From Pseudomonadales bacterium (GTDB taxonomy: Bacteria; Pseudomonadota; Gammaproteobacteria; Pseudomonadales; UBA7239), in the NCBI GenBank assembly GCA_028280345.1, contig JANQLY010000023.1, positions 260,201 to 308,945 on the forward strand: a DNA stretch of 48,745 nucleotides, given 5' to 3'. The notes under the pieces were generated by a model. That model was not told where the DNA came from. It was given only the letters and a program-made list of their open reading frames with translations, and searched no databases. Positions 1 through 6,954 of this stretch are shown here, in pieces; the stretch's first letter is position 1; every line of letters begins with the position of its first letter. A program made the position numbers and the translations under genes.

Positions 1-2
1 TC

Positions 3-446
3 TTCGAACCCGAAACTACCTGGCCAAATCGCTGCTATAAATGCAACGCACCCACGGATCACAAAAAGGAAGTAAAACTCTCCTACTGTACGCCATGGAT
101 AGCTTTACTGATCTTTATTCATATCTTCATTATGATTATCGTCTATTTGTTTGTGAAAAAAACTTTCAGAATAGAACTTCCTATCTGTGACAAACATTTA
201 AAAAGAAGGCAATATGTCATAACTGCCCAGGTCATCACATTTTTAATGATTATGGGGAGTATCGCAATTGCAGTCACTATAAACCAGGGTTTTACCTTCG
301 TAGCAATAGCATTAGTTTTATTTTTATTAATGATAACTATTGCCTTTGGCCGATTTGGTCACTTGGCCAAATTCAAAAATGATGAGTTGTGGTTCAGAGG
401 TGCAGGAAAAACTTTTCTGGATTCCCTGCCGGATTATACTCCCTAA
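3..446 (+). CDS. Partial membrane protein with C-x2-C zinc-ribbon-like start
   Basis: The reading frame is open from the left edge, so the true start lies outside the window; 147 residues are visible. They begin with a short soluble stretch holding a C-x2-C pair (CYKC), the look of half a zinc ribbon, followed by three hydrophobic segments (about residues 36-57, 76-98 and 101-123) and a short charged tail. An internal ATG at 132 would remove the cysteine pair and part of the first membrane segment, so I prefer the longer frame. It ends upstream of a strong bidirectional terminator. I do not recognise the family; an integral inner-membrane protein of unknown function is all that can be said. 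Confidence 0.6.
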   Translation, partial: FEPETTWPNRCYKCNAPTDHKKEVKLSYCTPWIALLIFIHIFIMIIVYLFVKKTFRIELPICDKHLKRRQYVITAQVITFLMIMGSIAIAVTINQGFTFVAIALVLFLLMITIAFGRFGHLAKFKNDELWFRGAGKTFLDSLPDYTP

Positions 447-535
447 GACCGGCTTTAATTTGCAAACACATAATTAAAAACCGGGCATTATCTACCTGAC
501 ATGACCTATAACAATATCCAGACCAGCCTGACAAT

Positions 536-565
536 AAAAAAGCCCCGCAGTGCGGGGCTTTTTTA
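536..565. terminator. Bidirectional Rho-independent terminator
   Basis: An 8-bp GC-rich stem, AGCCCCGC with GCGGGGCT, closes on a three-base loop and is flanked by an A-run on the left and a T-run on the right. It can therefore end transcription from the partial membrane-protein gene on the plus strand and from the secreted-protein gene on the minus strand, which converge here. Confidence 0.93.
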
Positions 566-587
566 TTTAACACAATTCAAAGAATTC

Positions 588-1199
588 TTATTCTTCAACC
601 TTGCTTACCGAAATCGCCATCGCCTCGGTATACACAAAGTGAACTTCATCGCCCACCTTGATATTTTCAAAACGCGTCGCACGCTCATCAACACTCAGTG
701 TGGAAACTCCTCTTGGGCCTTTCATGGTTACAGTACGAGTTTCATAATCGATTTCCTGAACAACTGCGGTAATCTGTACCGCTTCTGTAACGACAGCACC
801 GGGCATTTCACCCTCGGCTGCTACTGCCACAGCACCGGCAACGCTAGCGCTTTCACCTGAACCCGGCTCGGTTGCGAACAAGGCGACTGATTCCAGATAC
901 TCAACAGCAACCTTGTCACCAACCTGAACCTGATCAAAGTTGCGCGCCTCTTCACTAACTTCCAGCTCGAGGTAGTCCCCTTCACCACCTTCAAGCACAA
1001 CCACACGGTCACTGTAGTCAATACCCACTACTTTCGCCGTCACGCGTATTAGTTCTGTCGACACGGCACCGGCTTTAACACCTTCACCCTCAATAAGTGC
1101 CATATCCCCTTGAACACTGACATGCCCATCAGCATGGGCTATCGCGCAGGAAAAAATAGCAGTAGCTAAAAATACGATGAATTGTTTCGCCTGTTTCAT
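588..1199 (-). CDS. Secreted protein with two tandem repeat domains
   Basis: 203 residues with a clear Sec signal peptide (KQAKQ then a hydrophobic core, likely cleaved after AHA near residue 23). The mature protein holds two similar domains of about 60 residues. Both run: T-A-x-V, then IDY, then R-x-V-x-(L/M), then a V-G-D-(K/E)-V line and a final Y-x-E-(S/A) strand. The first is about residues 52-107 and the second about 140-198, joined by an Ala/Gly-rich linker. The pattern suggests small beta-barrel or OB-like units, but I cannot name a family. The start is supported by AAGGAG six bases upstream of ATG. Likely periplasmic, function unknown. Confidence 0.8.
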   Translation of the reverse strand: MKQAKQFIVFLATAIFSCAIAHADGHVSVQGDMALIEGEGVKAGAVSTELIRVTAKVVGIDYSDRVVVLEGGEGDYLELEVSEEARNFDQVQVGDKVAVEYLESVALFATEPGSGESASVAGAVAVAAEGEMPGAVVTEAVQITAVVQEIDYETRTVTMKGPRGVSTLSVDERATRFENIKVGDEVHFVYTEAMAISVSKVEE

Positions 1200-1416
1200 T
1201 AGTGGCTCCTTGAAATAACACGTGAAATGAATCGCTCATTCTAGGGCTATCGACAGCAGAAATGAACCACTTATTTCCCGCAGCATATCCCCCGGCTTTG
1301 ATGTGGCTTCAGCCAGCTGTGCACCGAATCATAGCGCTGCAGAGCCCTAAAAACTTAAGAATACCATCTTTATAAAAGGATTTGCTGTCTGTGGATTAAC
1401 GAGGTAGTATTTTTAG

Positions 1417-1480
1417 CTCCCCAAAAAATAAAACCGGTAGTTTTTGCTACCGGCTAGCCAAGCGAGGGGGAGAGTTTTTA
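1417..1480 (+). other. Nested stem-loop, possible structured RNA or terminator
   Basis: The outer arms CTCCCC (1417-1422) and GGGGAG (1467-1472) enclose a perfect inner 7-bp hairpin, CCGGTAG (1434-1440), loop TTTTTG, CTACCGG (1447-1453). On the plus strand the outer stem is followed by a T-run from 1475. On the minus strand the inner stem alone is followed by a T-rich run (TTTTATTTTTT). It could be a bidirectional terminator, or the end of a small RNA; no coding gene on either side clearly needs it. No known riboswitch class is recognised. Confidence 0.4.
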
Positions 1481-1682
1481 TAGTTATTATTTATTGTTGT
1501 ATTTTTGGGTTGTGTTGTGTGTTTGCTTTTTTCTCCTTTGTGGTTTTAATGTGTTTTTAGTTGTGTTGTTTGCCTTAACTCTTGTGTACAGATTACCTTC
1601 GGAAAACCGAGGTGTCCACTACCAGACTTGGTAGTTTTGGAAAGTTTTATTTTCCTTTCACTCAAGAATAGTTTTTGAAGAA

Positions 1683-1710
1683 TTCACTGTAAGTCATTGT
1701 TTTTTATAAA
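1683..1710 (+). promoter_or_regulatory. Candidate sigma-70 promoter for membrane protein/DUF1287 pair
   Basis: TTCACT (-35, 4/6) and TATAAA (-10, 5/6) are separated by 16 bases. Transcription would begin near 1717, which rules against the ATG at 1716 as the start of the following gene and favours the ATG at 1773. Confidence 0.35.
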
Positions 1711-1772
1711 TAATAATGCTTTACTGGCGAAGCACGTTACAGCTCGCTATCAAAAAATCTCCATCGGAAATA

Positions 1773-3590
1773 ATGATTGAGGCAACAATAACAACTTTTC
1801 GCCAGCAACCTGAAAAGATCCTGTTTTTCCTGCTTCTGGCCTTCTTTCTCTGCGGCCATATTTTGCGTGCATGGTTCTTTGACTATAGCGATTTCAACTA
1901 CAATGCCCTCGCCGACCACTTCGCCAATGCGGTAACTGCCCGCAATATCAGCATCGGACTCGGCTGGAGTGCCTCAGGCTTTGGCACGCTGCCGCTGAAC
2001 CCTGAACATCTGACAACCGGGCCAACCGTTATCTTGCCTGCCAGCTTGGCTATCACATTGTTTGGCAACACCTTGACCGTCAGTACCCTGTCAGTACTGC
2101 TGCTGAATATTTCCCTACTACTGCTCCTGCTGCAACAGCTGCGTCAGCATTTTGCACAGCCGCAACAGTTCTATCTATTTGCTATTTTATTATTGGCTCT
2201 GTTTACCAGCATGAGCACTTACTACTGGTATCGCATTCTTGGCGAGGTAACCGGGGTATTGCTTGTCCTGCTCGCAGCCAGTTATATTCTGTGCTTTTTG
2301 CGCTCACAGAATACCCGGCATTTGCTGCTCGCTGCGCTGTGTTGCACGCTCGCACTCGGCACCAAACAACTGACCCTGCTCCCCTGCGCGGTACTAGGAT
2401 TTACGCTCGCCTGGCTGCAATGGATCAACCGCCATACCAACGTGCCCCGCCTGTTTGGCCAGCTCATGTTGTTCGGAATTGTAACGCTAAGTCTGCCCTT
2501 GTTAGCTCTGGGCTATTGTTACAGTGTCTACGCCTCCCACGATGCCCAGTGGCAAAGAGAATTTCTCATTTATCTTGTTGCTGCTCACAACCATACCTCT
2601 GGCACATTGACACTGGTTGAGTACCTCGATGACCCCGCTTCACTGTTCCAGCAACTGGAAAAAACATTTTCCACCACTCTGTGGAAAAGCGGCGCGTTTT
2701 TCTACGGCGCCTGGCTTACCAGCTACAAGGCCCTGACCCTATGGCTTGTTATCTATGTCGCCACGCTAGTCGCCTGCCTGCGATCGATCAAAATACCGGG
2801 ACTGGCATTGATGCTCACCCTATCCGCCTTGCCACTATTGCTTTGGGCATTTCTGATTAGCGCCAATCTGTTACCAAGGCATTTATATATCGGCTTCTTT
2901 CTTGCGGCAGCCGGTATTTGTCTATGGGTTTCCAGCCTTGAAACGCACTGGCTTCGCAGGCTGCTAGGGCTGTTTCTTCTAGTATTAATCGTAATAACAG
3001 GTGATCATAAATCACGCCAGACAATAGTAGCATTACCACTGGAAGATTCGCGTCAGGCGCTTGCCATCCATGATATGTCGAATCGCATACAACAGGAGCT
3101 GACTAGTAACTCTATCCCGGTCGCCCTGCGCCTGCAGATCAAGGACGCCGAGTTTGAATATCTTAACGACACGCCAAACCAGTTCCACCAGGTTGAAAAG
3201 ATTCTCGCAGACTCGGTTCACTTTGATGAAGAGGACTTTCTGCAACGCTATCCGGATATTGCCAAACTGGTTAGTGAAGGGCACTATGAAAGCGCCTATG
3301 CCTGGTATATCTCTCCGGAATCCTATGATCGTCCGATTGCCAAAGTAATCTTTCATGAACCCTTTGCGTTTCATCTGGTCTACATCAAGGATGCCGTTTC
3401 CAAATACGGCAAATATGGAATTGAATTAAAACGGGGGGATCTTTGTGAAACTGTCGCCTATCAGAATGATGCCTACGCCATGGTACTCTGTACCGATCGA
3501 GAATTCGCTGCTATTTTTCAACAACTCGGCGGTATGCCGGAGCGACCGCGAGCCTGGGTACTACCGCGCTATTTTCGTGACAATCGCTAG
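1773..3590 (+). CDS. Polytopic GT-C-like membrane protein
   Basis: About 605 residues from the ATG at 1773 (GGAA just upstream); an upstream ATG at 1716 would add 19 residues but sits on the predicted transcription start. The first two thirds consist of some 10-12 hydrophobic helices. After the first helix comes a loop rich in aspartate (FFDYSDFNYNALADHF), the position where membrane glycosyltransferases of the GT-C/PMT-ArnT type carry catalytic acids. The last roughly 180 residues are soluble and presumably periplasmic. This architecture suggests transfer of sugar or a similar group from a lipid carrier, but no family signature is strong enough to name a substrate. The stop codon overlaps the start of the following DUF1287 gene, implying translational coupling and a shared role in the envelope. 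Confidence 0.7.
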   Translation: MIEATITTFRQQPEKILFFLLLAFFLCGHILRAWFFDYSDFNYNALADHFANAVTARNISIGLGWSASGFGTLPLNPEHLTTGPTVILPASLAITLFGNTLTVSTLSVLLLNISLLLLLLQQLRQHFAQPQQFYLFAILLLALFTSMSTYYWYRILGEVTGVLLVLLAASYILCFLRSQNTRHLLLAALCCTLALGTKQLTLLPCAVLGFTLAWLQWINRHTNVPRLFGQLMLFGIVTLSLPLLALGYCYSVYASHDAQWQREFLIYLVAAHNHTSGTLTLVEYLDDPASLFQQLEKTFSTTLWKSGAFFYGAWLTSYKALTLWLVIYVATLVACLRSIKIPGLALMLTLSALPLLLWAFLISANLLPRHLYIGFFLAAAGICLWVSSLETHWLRRLLGLFLLVLIVITGDHKSRQTIVALPLEDSRQALAIHDMSNRIQQELTSNSIPVALRLQIKDAEFEYLNDTPNQFHQVEKILADSVHFDEEDFLQRYPDIAKLVSEGHYESAYAWYISPESYDRPIAKVIFHEPFAFHLVYIKDAVSKYGKYGIELKRGDLCETVAYQNDAYAMVLCTDREFAAIFQQLGGMPERPRAWVLPRYFRDNR

Positions 3591-4185
3591 CGCCTGTCTG
3601 GTTACTCTATTTCTGATACTGCCGCAATCTGCAACCGCCAATACCTTTTCTGACGACCTCGTTAACGCCGCACTGGAACGCACGCAGTACACTGTGCGCT
3701 ATGACGGCTCCTATCGTGCAATCGACTATCCCGGTGGTGATGTACCCGATCATATCGGCGTTTGCACCGATGTTGTCATTCGCAGCTATCGCCGTATCGG
3801 CACGGACTTACAAAAAGAACTTCACGAGGATATCAGGTATCATTTTTCCCTCTATCCCTCAAACCGTATCTGGGGACTGACACGCCCCGATACCAATATT
3901 GATCACCGCCGTGTTCCCAATCTACAAACATTCTTTACACGCCGCGGCCAAAGCCTTCCTGTCAGCGATGATGCTAACAACTACCAGCCTGGTGATCTCA
4001 TTACATGGATGCTACCAGGTAACCTGCCCCATATCGGCATCGTAACGAATCAACGCAGTCCCGACAGGCAACGACCACTTATTGTTCACAATATTGGTAT
4101 GGGCCCGGAACTCGACGATATGCTATTTGATTACACCATCAGTGGCCACTATCGTTACATACCCGATCACTATCAAAGCCAATAA
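3577..4185 (+). CDS. DUF1287 family secreted protein
   Basis: 202 residues from a GTG that overlaps the previous gene by 14 bases. This start gives a proper signal peptide (hydrophobic core LVTLFLILP, cleavage after ATA), whereas the ATG at 3445 would put 44 unlikely residues in front and overlap far more. The mature part has the DUF1287 hallmarks: GDVPDHIGVCTDVVIRSYR with the invariant Cys, then DLQ and HEDI, then the block GDLITWMLPGNLPHIGIV, and a late HNIG. This family resembles NlpC/P60-type cysteine hydrolases (Cys early, His late), but its substrate is not established. A periplasmic envelope function beside the GT-C-like protein is inference. Confidence 0.85.
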   Translation: MTIASACLVTLFLILPQSATANTFSDDLVNAALERTQYTVRYDGSYRAIDYPGGDVPDHIGVCTDVVIRSYRRIGTDLQKELHEDIRYHFSLYPSNRIWGLTRPDTNIDHRRVPNLQTFFTRRGQSLPVSDDANNYQPGDLITWMLPGNLPHIGIVTNQRSPDRQRPLIVHNIGMGPELDDMLFDYTISGHYRYIPDHYQSQ

Positions 4186-4248
4186 CTGCCAAGCCCAATG
4201 TGATCACCAGACTGGCAGATCACGCTCGCTATGCTTATTCATATGCAT

Positions 4249-4605
4249 TTAACGATTAAGCACATCATCTTTAACACTGGCGGCAATTTCGGCAATCTCG
4301 CCAATATCTGACTCTGCTACACCCAGTTCGGTCAATGTCGCCGCAAGCAACTCAACTACCGCATCAAAATGACTTTCTTCCAGCCCCAAATGAGCATGTC
4401 CAGCACGTAGATCCTTGCCACTGTAGTTGTTCGGTCCACCGAACACCATTGTCAAAAAAGCCTTTTGTTTTTCTGCCTGAGCCACCATATCCAGCCCCTC
4501 AAAGAAACTGTTGATGCGCTCATCAGCAAGCACCTTTTCATAAAACTTATCAACTGCAGCATCTACAGCTGCTTCACCACCCAATCGCTCATATAAAGAA
4601 CTCAT
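4249..4605 (-). CDS. glbN: Group 1 truncated haemoglobin
   Basis: 118 residues, the usual length for a 2-on-2 globin. It begins MSSLYERLGGEAAVDAAVDKFY, the canonical group 1 N-terminus. The B-helix Phe-Tyr pair (KFYEKVLAD) and the proximal histidine region (LRAGHAHLGL) are both present. The family binds O2 and NO, and several members oxidise NO to nitrate. The ATG at 4605 is preceded by GGAGG at good distance; a frame eight codons longer lacks this. It is the last gene of the minus-strand redox cluster, 28 bases after the small cytochrome c, which suggests an NO-handling role here (inference). Confidence 0.93.
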   Translation of the reverse strand: MSSLYERLGGEAAVDAAVDKFYEKVLADERINSFFEGLDMVAQAEKQKAFLTMVFGGPNNYSGKDLRAGHAHLGLEESHFDAVVELLAATLTELGVAESDIGEIAEIAASVKDDVLNR

Positions 4606-4633
4606 ATTCCACCTCCAACGGTATATCAATCAT

Positions 4634-4942
4634 TCAATCGCTTAACTGACTCAACATATAATCAACAATCATTGCAATTTCGGCGTCTGTTAATGCCTCG
4701 TTGCCGCCTTTGGCAGGCATCAGCCCATAGCCATCAATCGCATGCTGAATCAGAATCTCTCTACCCTGCCCGGTCCGCTTGTTCCACATTTTTGCATTGC
4801 CAACCACTGGCGCACCATTAATTCCCTGTGCATGACAAACCTTGCAGTTCTGAACATATAATTGCTCTGCCTGCTGTTGTTTTTGATCGGTACAGGATGT
4901 TAACAACCCAATACCGATCAAAGCAGTGCAGAGAAATTTCAA
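4634..4942 (-). CDS. Cytochrome c5-like lipoprotein
   Basis: 102 residues if translation starts at TTG 4942, seven bases after the preceding stop and behind an AGG; this gives a textbook lipoprotein signal (MKFLCTALIGIGLLTSC, lipid-bearing Cys 17). An ATG at 4978 would overlap the upstream gene by 29 bases and spoil the signal peptide. One haem site CKVCH at residues 33-37 and a likely Met ligand in GLMPAKGG (Met 75) place it in the class I, cytochrome c5-like group. As a membrane-tethered monohaem carrier it could link the multihaem proteins of this cluster to a terminal reductase or to the quinol-oxidising chain (inference). Confidence 0.88.
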   Translation of the reverse strand: MKFLCTALIGIGLLTSCTDQKQQQAEQLYVQNCKVCHAQGINGAPVVGNAKMWNKRTGQGREILIQHAIDGYGLMPAKGGNEALTDAEIAMIVDYMLSQLSD

Positions 4943-4949
4943 TTCAAAC

Positions 4950-5522
4950 CTAGAGCGGCACACGGATAACGACACCACCCATTACATCACCAAGTTTGAA
5001 GTCTGTACGCGGCGTATCCTTGTGATTGTTGTGGCACGCCACACAGGGTTCTGCTACAGCTACATCAGGATAGACCGCCGTAAAGTATGTGACATCACCC
5101 AGAGTTTCCTCACCGTAAAAATTTTCACCAGGATTATCAACGATATACTGTAACCCCTGCTTCTCCAATTCTGTACGCGGAGCATTCTGCTTGTTAACCG
5201 GCCACAGTGATTGCAATGAATACGTAAAATTATCTGTTAACTCTGCAACACCCTCGGCACCAGCCCGAAACATCTGTGCAGGTAACGGCGCACCGTTTTC
5301 CATATCCTGCCAGTGTTCATCCGGCTTGATCACACCTGCACCCTTTGGTCCAAGCCGCTTTACAATGAGTTTGGTGTAATTGGTACGATCCGCTTTCATG
5401 ACAGCAAACAGCGAGTCTGTATAGACTTCGGGTTTAATTCCCCCTGTTTCTTTTTCTCCACACGCTACTAACAATGCGCTTAGAGCAATCACAGGCACCA
5501 CCAATTTCAACTGCATTTTCAT
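4950..5522 (-). CDS. DUF3365 (Tll0287-like) haem lipoprotein
   Basis: 190 residues. A lipobox LLVAC puts the lipidated Cys at position 21. The C-terminal part carries the DUF3365 pattern: EPCVACHNNHKDTP (haem site residues 160-164) followed by FKLGDVMGGVVI. Known members bind one c-type haem in a PAS-like fold and are thought to be redox or gas sensors. The ATG at 5522 is chosen because GGAGG lies five bases before it; the open frame extends 29 codons upstream with no signal. It sits 28 bases after the 11-haem cytochrome gene and 7 bases before the next start, so it is part of the same operon. Confidence 0.9.
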   Translation of the reverse strand: MKMQLKLVVPVIALSALLVACGEKETGGIKPEVYTDSLFAVMKADRTNYTKLIVKRLGPKGAGVIKPDEHWQDMENGAPLPAQMFRAGAEGVAELTDNFTYSLQSLWPVNKQNAPRTELEKQGLQYIVDNPGENFYGEETLGDVTYFTAVYPDVAVAEPCVACHNNHKDTPRTDFKLGDVMGGVVIRVPL

Positions 5523-5550
5523 ATAAACCTCCTTCAAGGCATTAAACAAG

Positions 5551-6924
5551 TTACTGATAACTATCATCACGCACTTCGATCTGACTATCTCGTTCCACGG
5601 CCATATCAATTGAACGTATATGATGATGAGGTCTGCCCGTAAAGTTATTATTGATGAGCGCCTCGTCAGCGAGGCTGTCTATGGAAAAAGCCAGAGAGTG
5701 GCAATCCATACAAACCGACCGAATCATTTTCTCATTCGGTCGCAAATTATCATTCTGATTATGATTAACACGTACCACGCGGTGATTTTCTTCTATTACC
5801 TCTACGCGAGGCATATGACAAGTTGCACAGGTCACCGCATGCTTTAATTCAAGATTACCCTGATGCATCTGAGCGTAAAGCTGCCCATGTGGCGAAGCGG
5901 CATAACTGTTCACATGCCCTGAATTGTGGCAGCCGATACAGGCTTCCACCGCAGCTTCCATGGCATTAACATCGTGGGGGTTATGGCAACTGTTACATGT
6001 CAGCTCAGCATGTAGCAGTGCTTCACTCATATCCGGTTTCATGGCTATTTTGGCCATATCTGGCGTCATATTCGGTAACCCGGATTTCAATCTCATACCA
6101 TGCTTGCCGAGCATAAAAGATTCCATTTGCGGAGCATGACAGCTGGCACAGACTTCCATTGACGGGCTTTCAACCCAACCATCTGACTGCTCATCCGGCT
6201 GATGACAGGATTGACAGTCCACACCGGCCTGTTGATGGGATGAGCTGTGCCATTCACTAATTTCTGTAGAAACTGCTATCCAATCCGGCACCACAACATC
6301 GGAAGGTTCCAACATGTCTGGATTATTCAAATCAAGATATATCTGCAGGCTGTTGAGTGCCTTGCGCCTGTTGATAGCAAGAAAATCTTCTTCACCCGCA
6401 TGTTTGAGTAAAAAATCTTCGTACAGCGCCAGATTGTCGTGATAGTTGTGACAACCGGCACTTGCACAGGTATCAAAGCCCAAACCAACATGTGTTGACC
6501 GTTCTTCAGCGATATCCTGATGGCAGTTAAAGCAATAATCCTGTGGCAATGTCAGCCCCATCGCACCGGTTATATCTTCCTGGTGTTCCCGGTGACAGGT
6601 AACACAGTAACGTGCATCCAGTATTTCAACTCGATCTGCATTTCGAGGATCGGTAAACTTCGAACGGGGATGAGAATCCGATACAGCTTTCAACTCTTCA
6701 CCGTGACAGGATACACAGGCGTCCTGTAATACTTCCGTGCCGCCAAAAGGGCTCGTATGGCAAGTATTACAAGCCATTTCAATCTGATGATGACCGTGTG
6801 TTGTCTCACCGACAAGGTACATTTCCTGCCCCTCCTGCGTAACCAACGGTCTGCCCAACCAGAATGCCAAGCCCAGTGTAAAAACCAACCAGCTCAGCCA
6901 GAATATTTTTTTTCTGATTACCAT
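5551..6924 (-). CDS. Membrane-anchored 11-haem cytochrome c
   Basis: 457 residues: an N-terminal membrane anchor or uncleaved signal (about 7-24), then a periplasmic domain with ten CxxCH sites (Cys at 52, 70, 107, 131, 237, 259, 310, 329, 366, 405) and one CX4CH site (CASAGCH, residues 153-159). Eleven covalent haems in under 460 residues is a high density. The first five motifs lie within about 110 residues and the last six within about 175, separated by a haem-free stretch (160-236), suggesting two haem lobes. CX4CH sites are known from cytochrome c3-type proteins. I do not recognise an exact family: it lacks the layout of hydroxylamine oxidoreductase, NrfA or MtrA/MtrC. It follows the FAD/membrane fusion gene by 30 bases and is the natural electron acceptor for it. 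Confidence 0.9.
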   Translation of the reverse strand: MVIRKKIFWLSWLVFTLGLAFWLGRPLVTQEGQEMYLVGETTHGHHQIEMACNTCHTSPFGGTEVLQDACVSCHGEELKAVSDSHPRSKFTDPRNADRVEILDARYCVTCHREHQEDITGAMGLTLPQDYCFNCHQDIAEERSTHVGLGFDTCASAGCHNYHDNLALYEDFLLKHAGEEDFLAINRRKALNSLQIYLDLNNPDMLEPSDVVVPDWIAVSTEISEWHSSSHQQAGVDCQSCHQPDEQSDGWVESPSMEVCASCHAPQMESFMLGKHGMRLKSGLPNMTPDMAKIAMKPDMSEALLHAELTCNSCHNPHDVNAMEAAVEACIGCHNSGHVNSYAASPHGQLYAQMHQGNLELKHAVTCATCHMPRVEVIEENHRVVRVNHNQNDNLRPNEKMIRSVCMDCHSLAFSIDSLADEALINNNFTGRPHHHIRSIDMAVERDSQIEVRDDSYQ

Positions 6925-6954
6925 GTGACAAAAAATCGCTCCGGGGCACAGCCA

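Larger units (their letters stand above)
1200..1715. other. Gene-poor stretch with RNA-like hairpins and T/G-rich tract
   Basis: No convincing coding region. It holds a nested hairpin at 1417-1472 and a second hairpin at 1618-1635 (ACTACCA, loop GACT, TGGTAGT). Between them, about 1480-1575, lies a tract in which the plus strand is almost entirely T and G, unlike any neighbouring sequence. The leftmost part carries the upstream region of the minus-strand secreted-protein gene. Confidence 0.6.
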
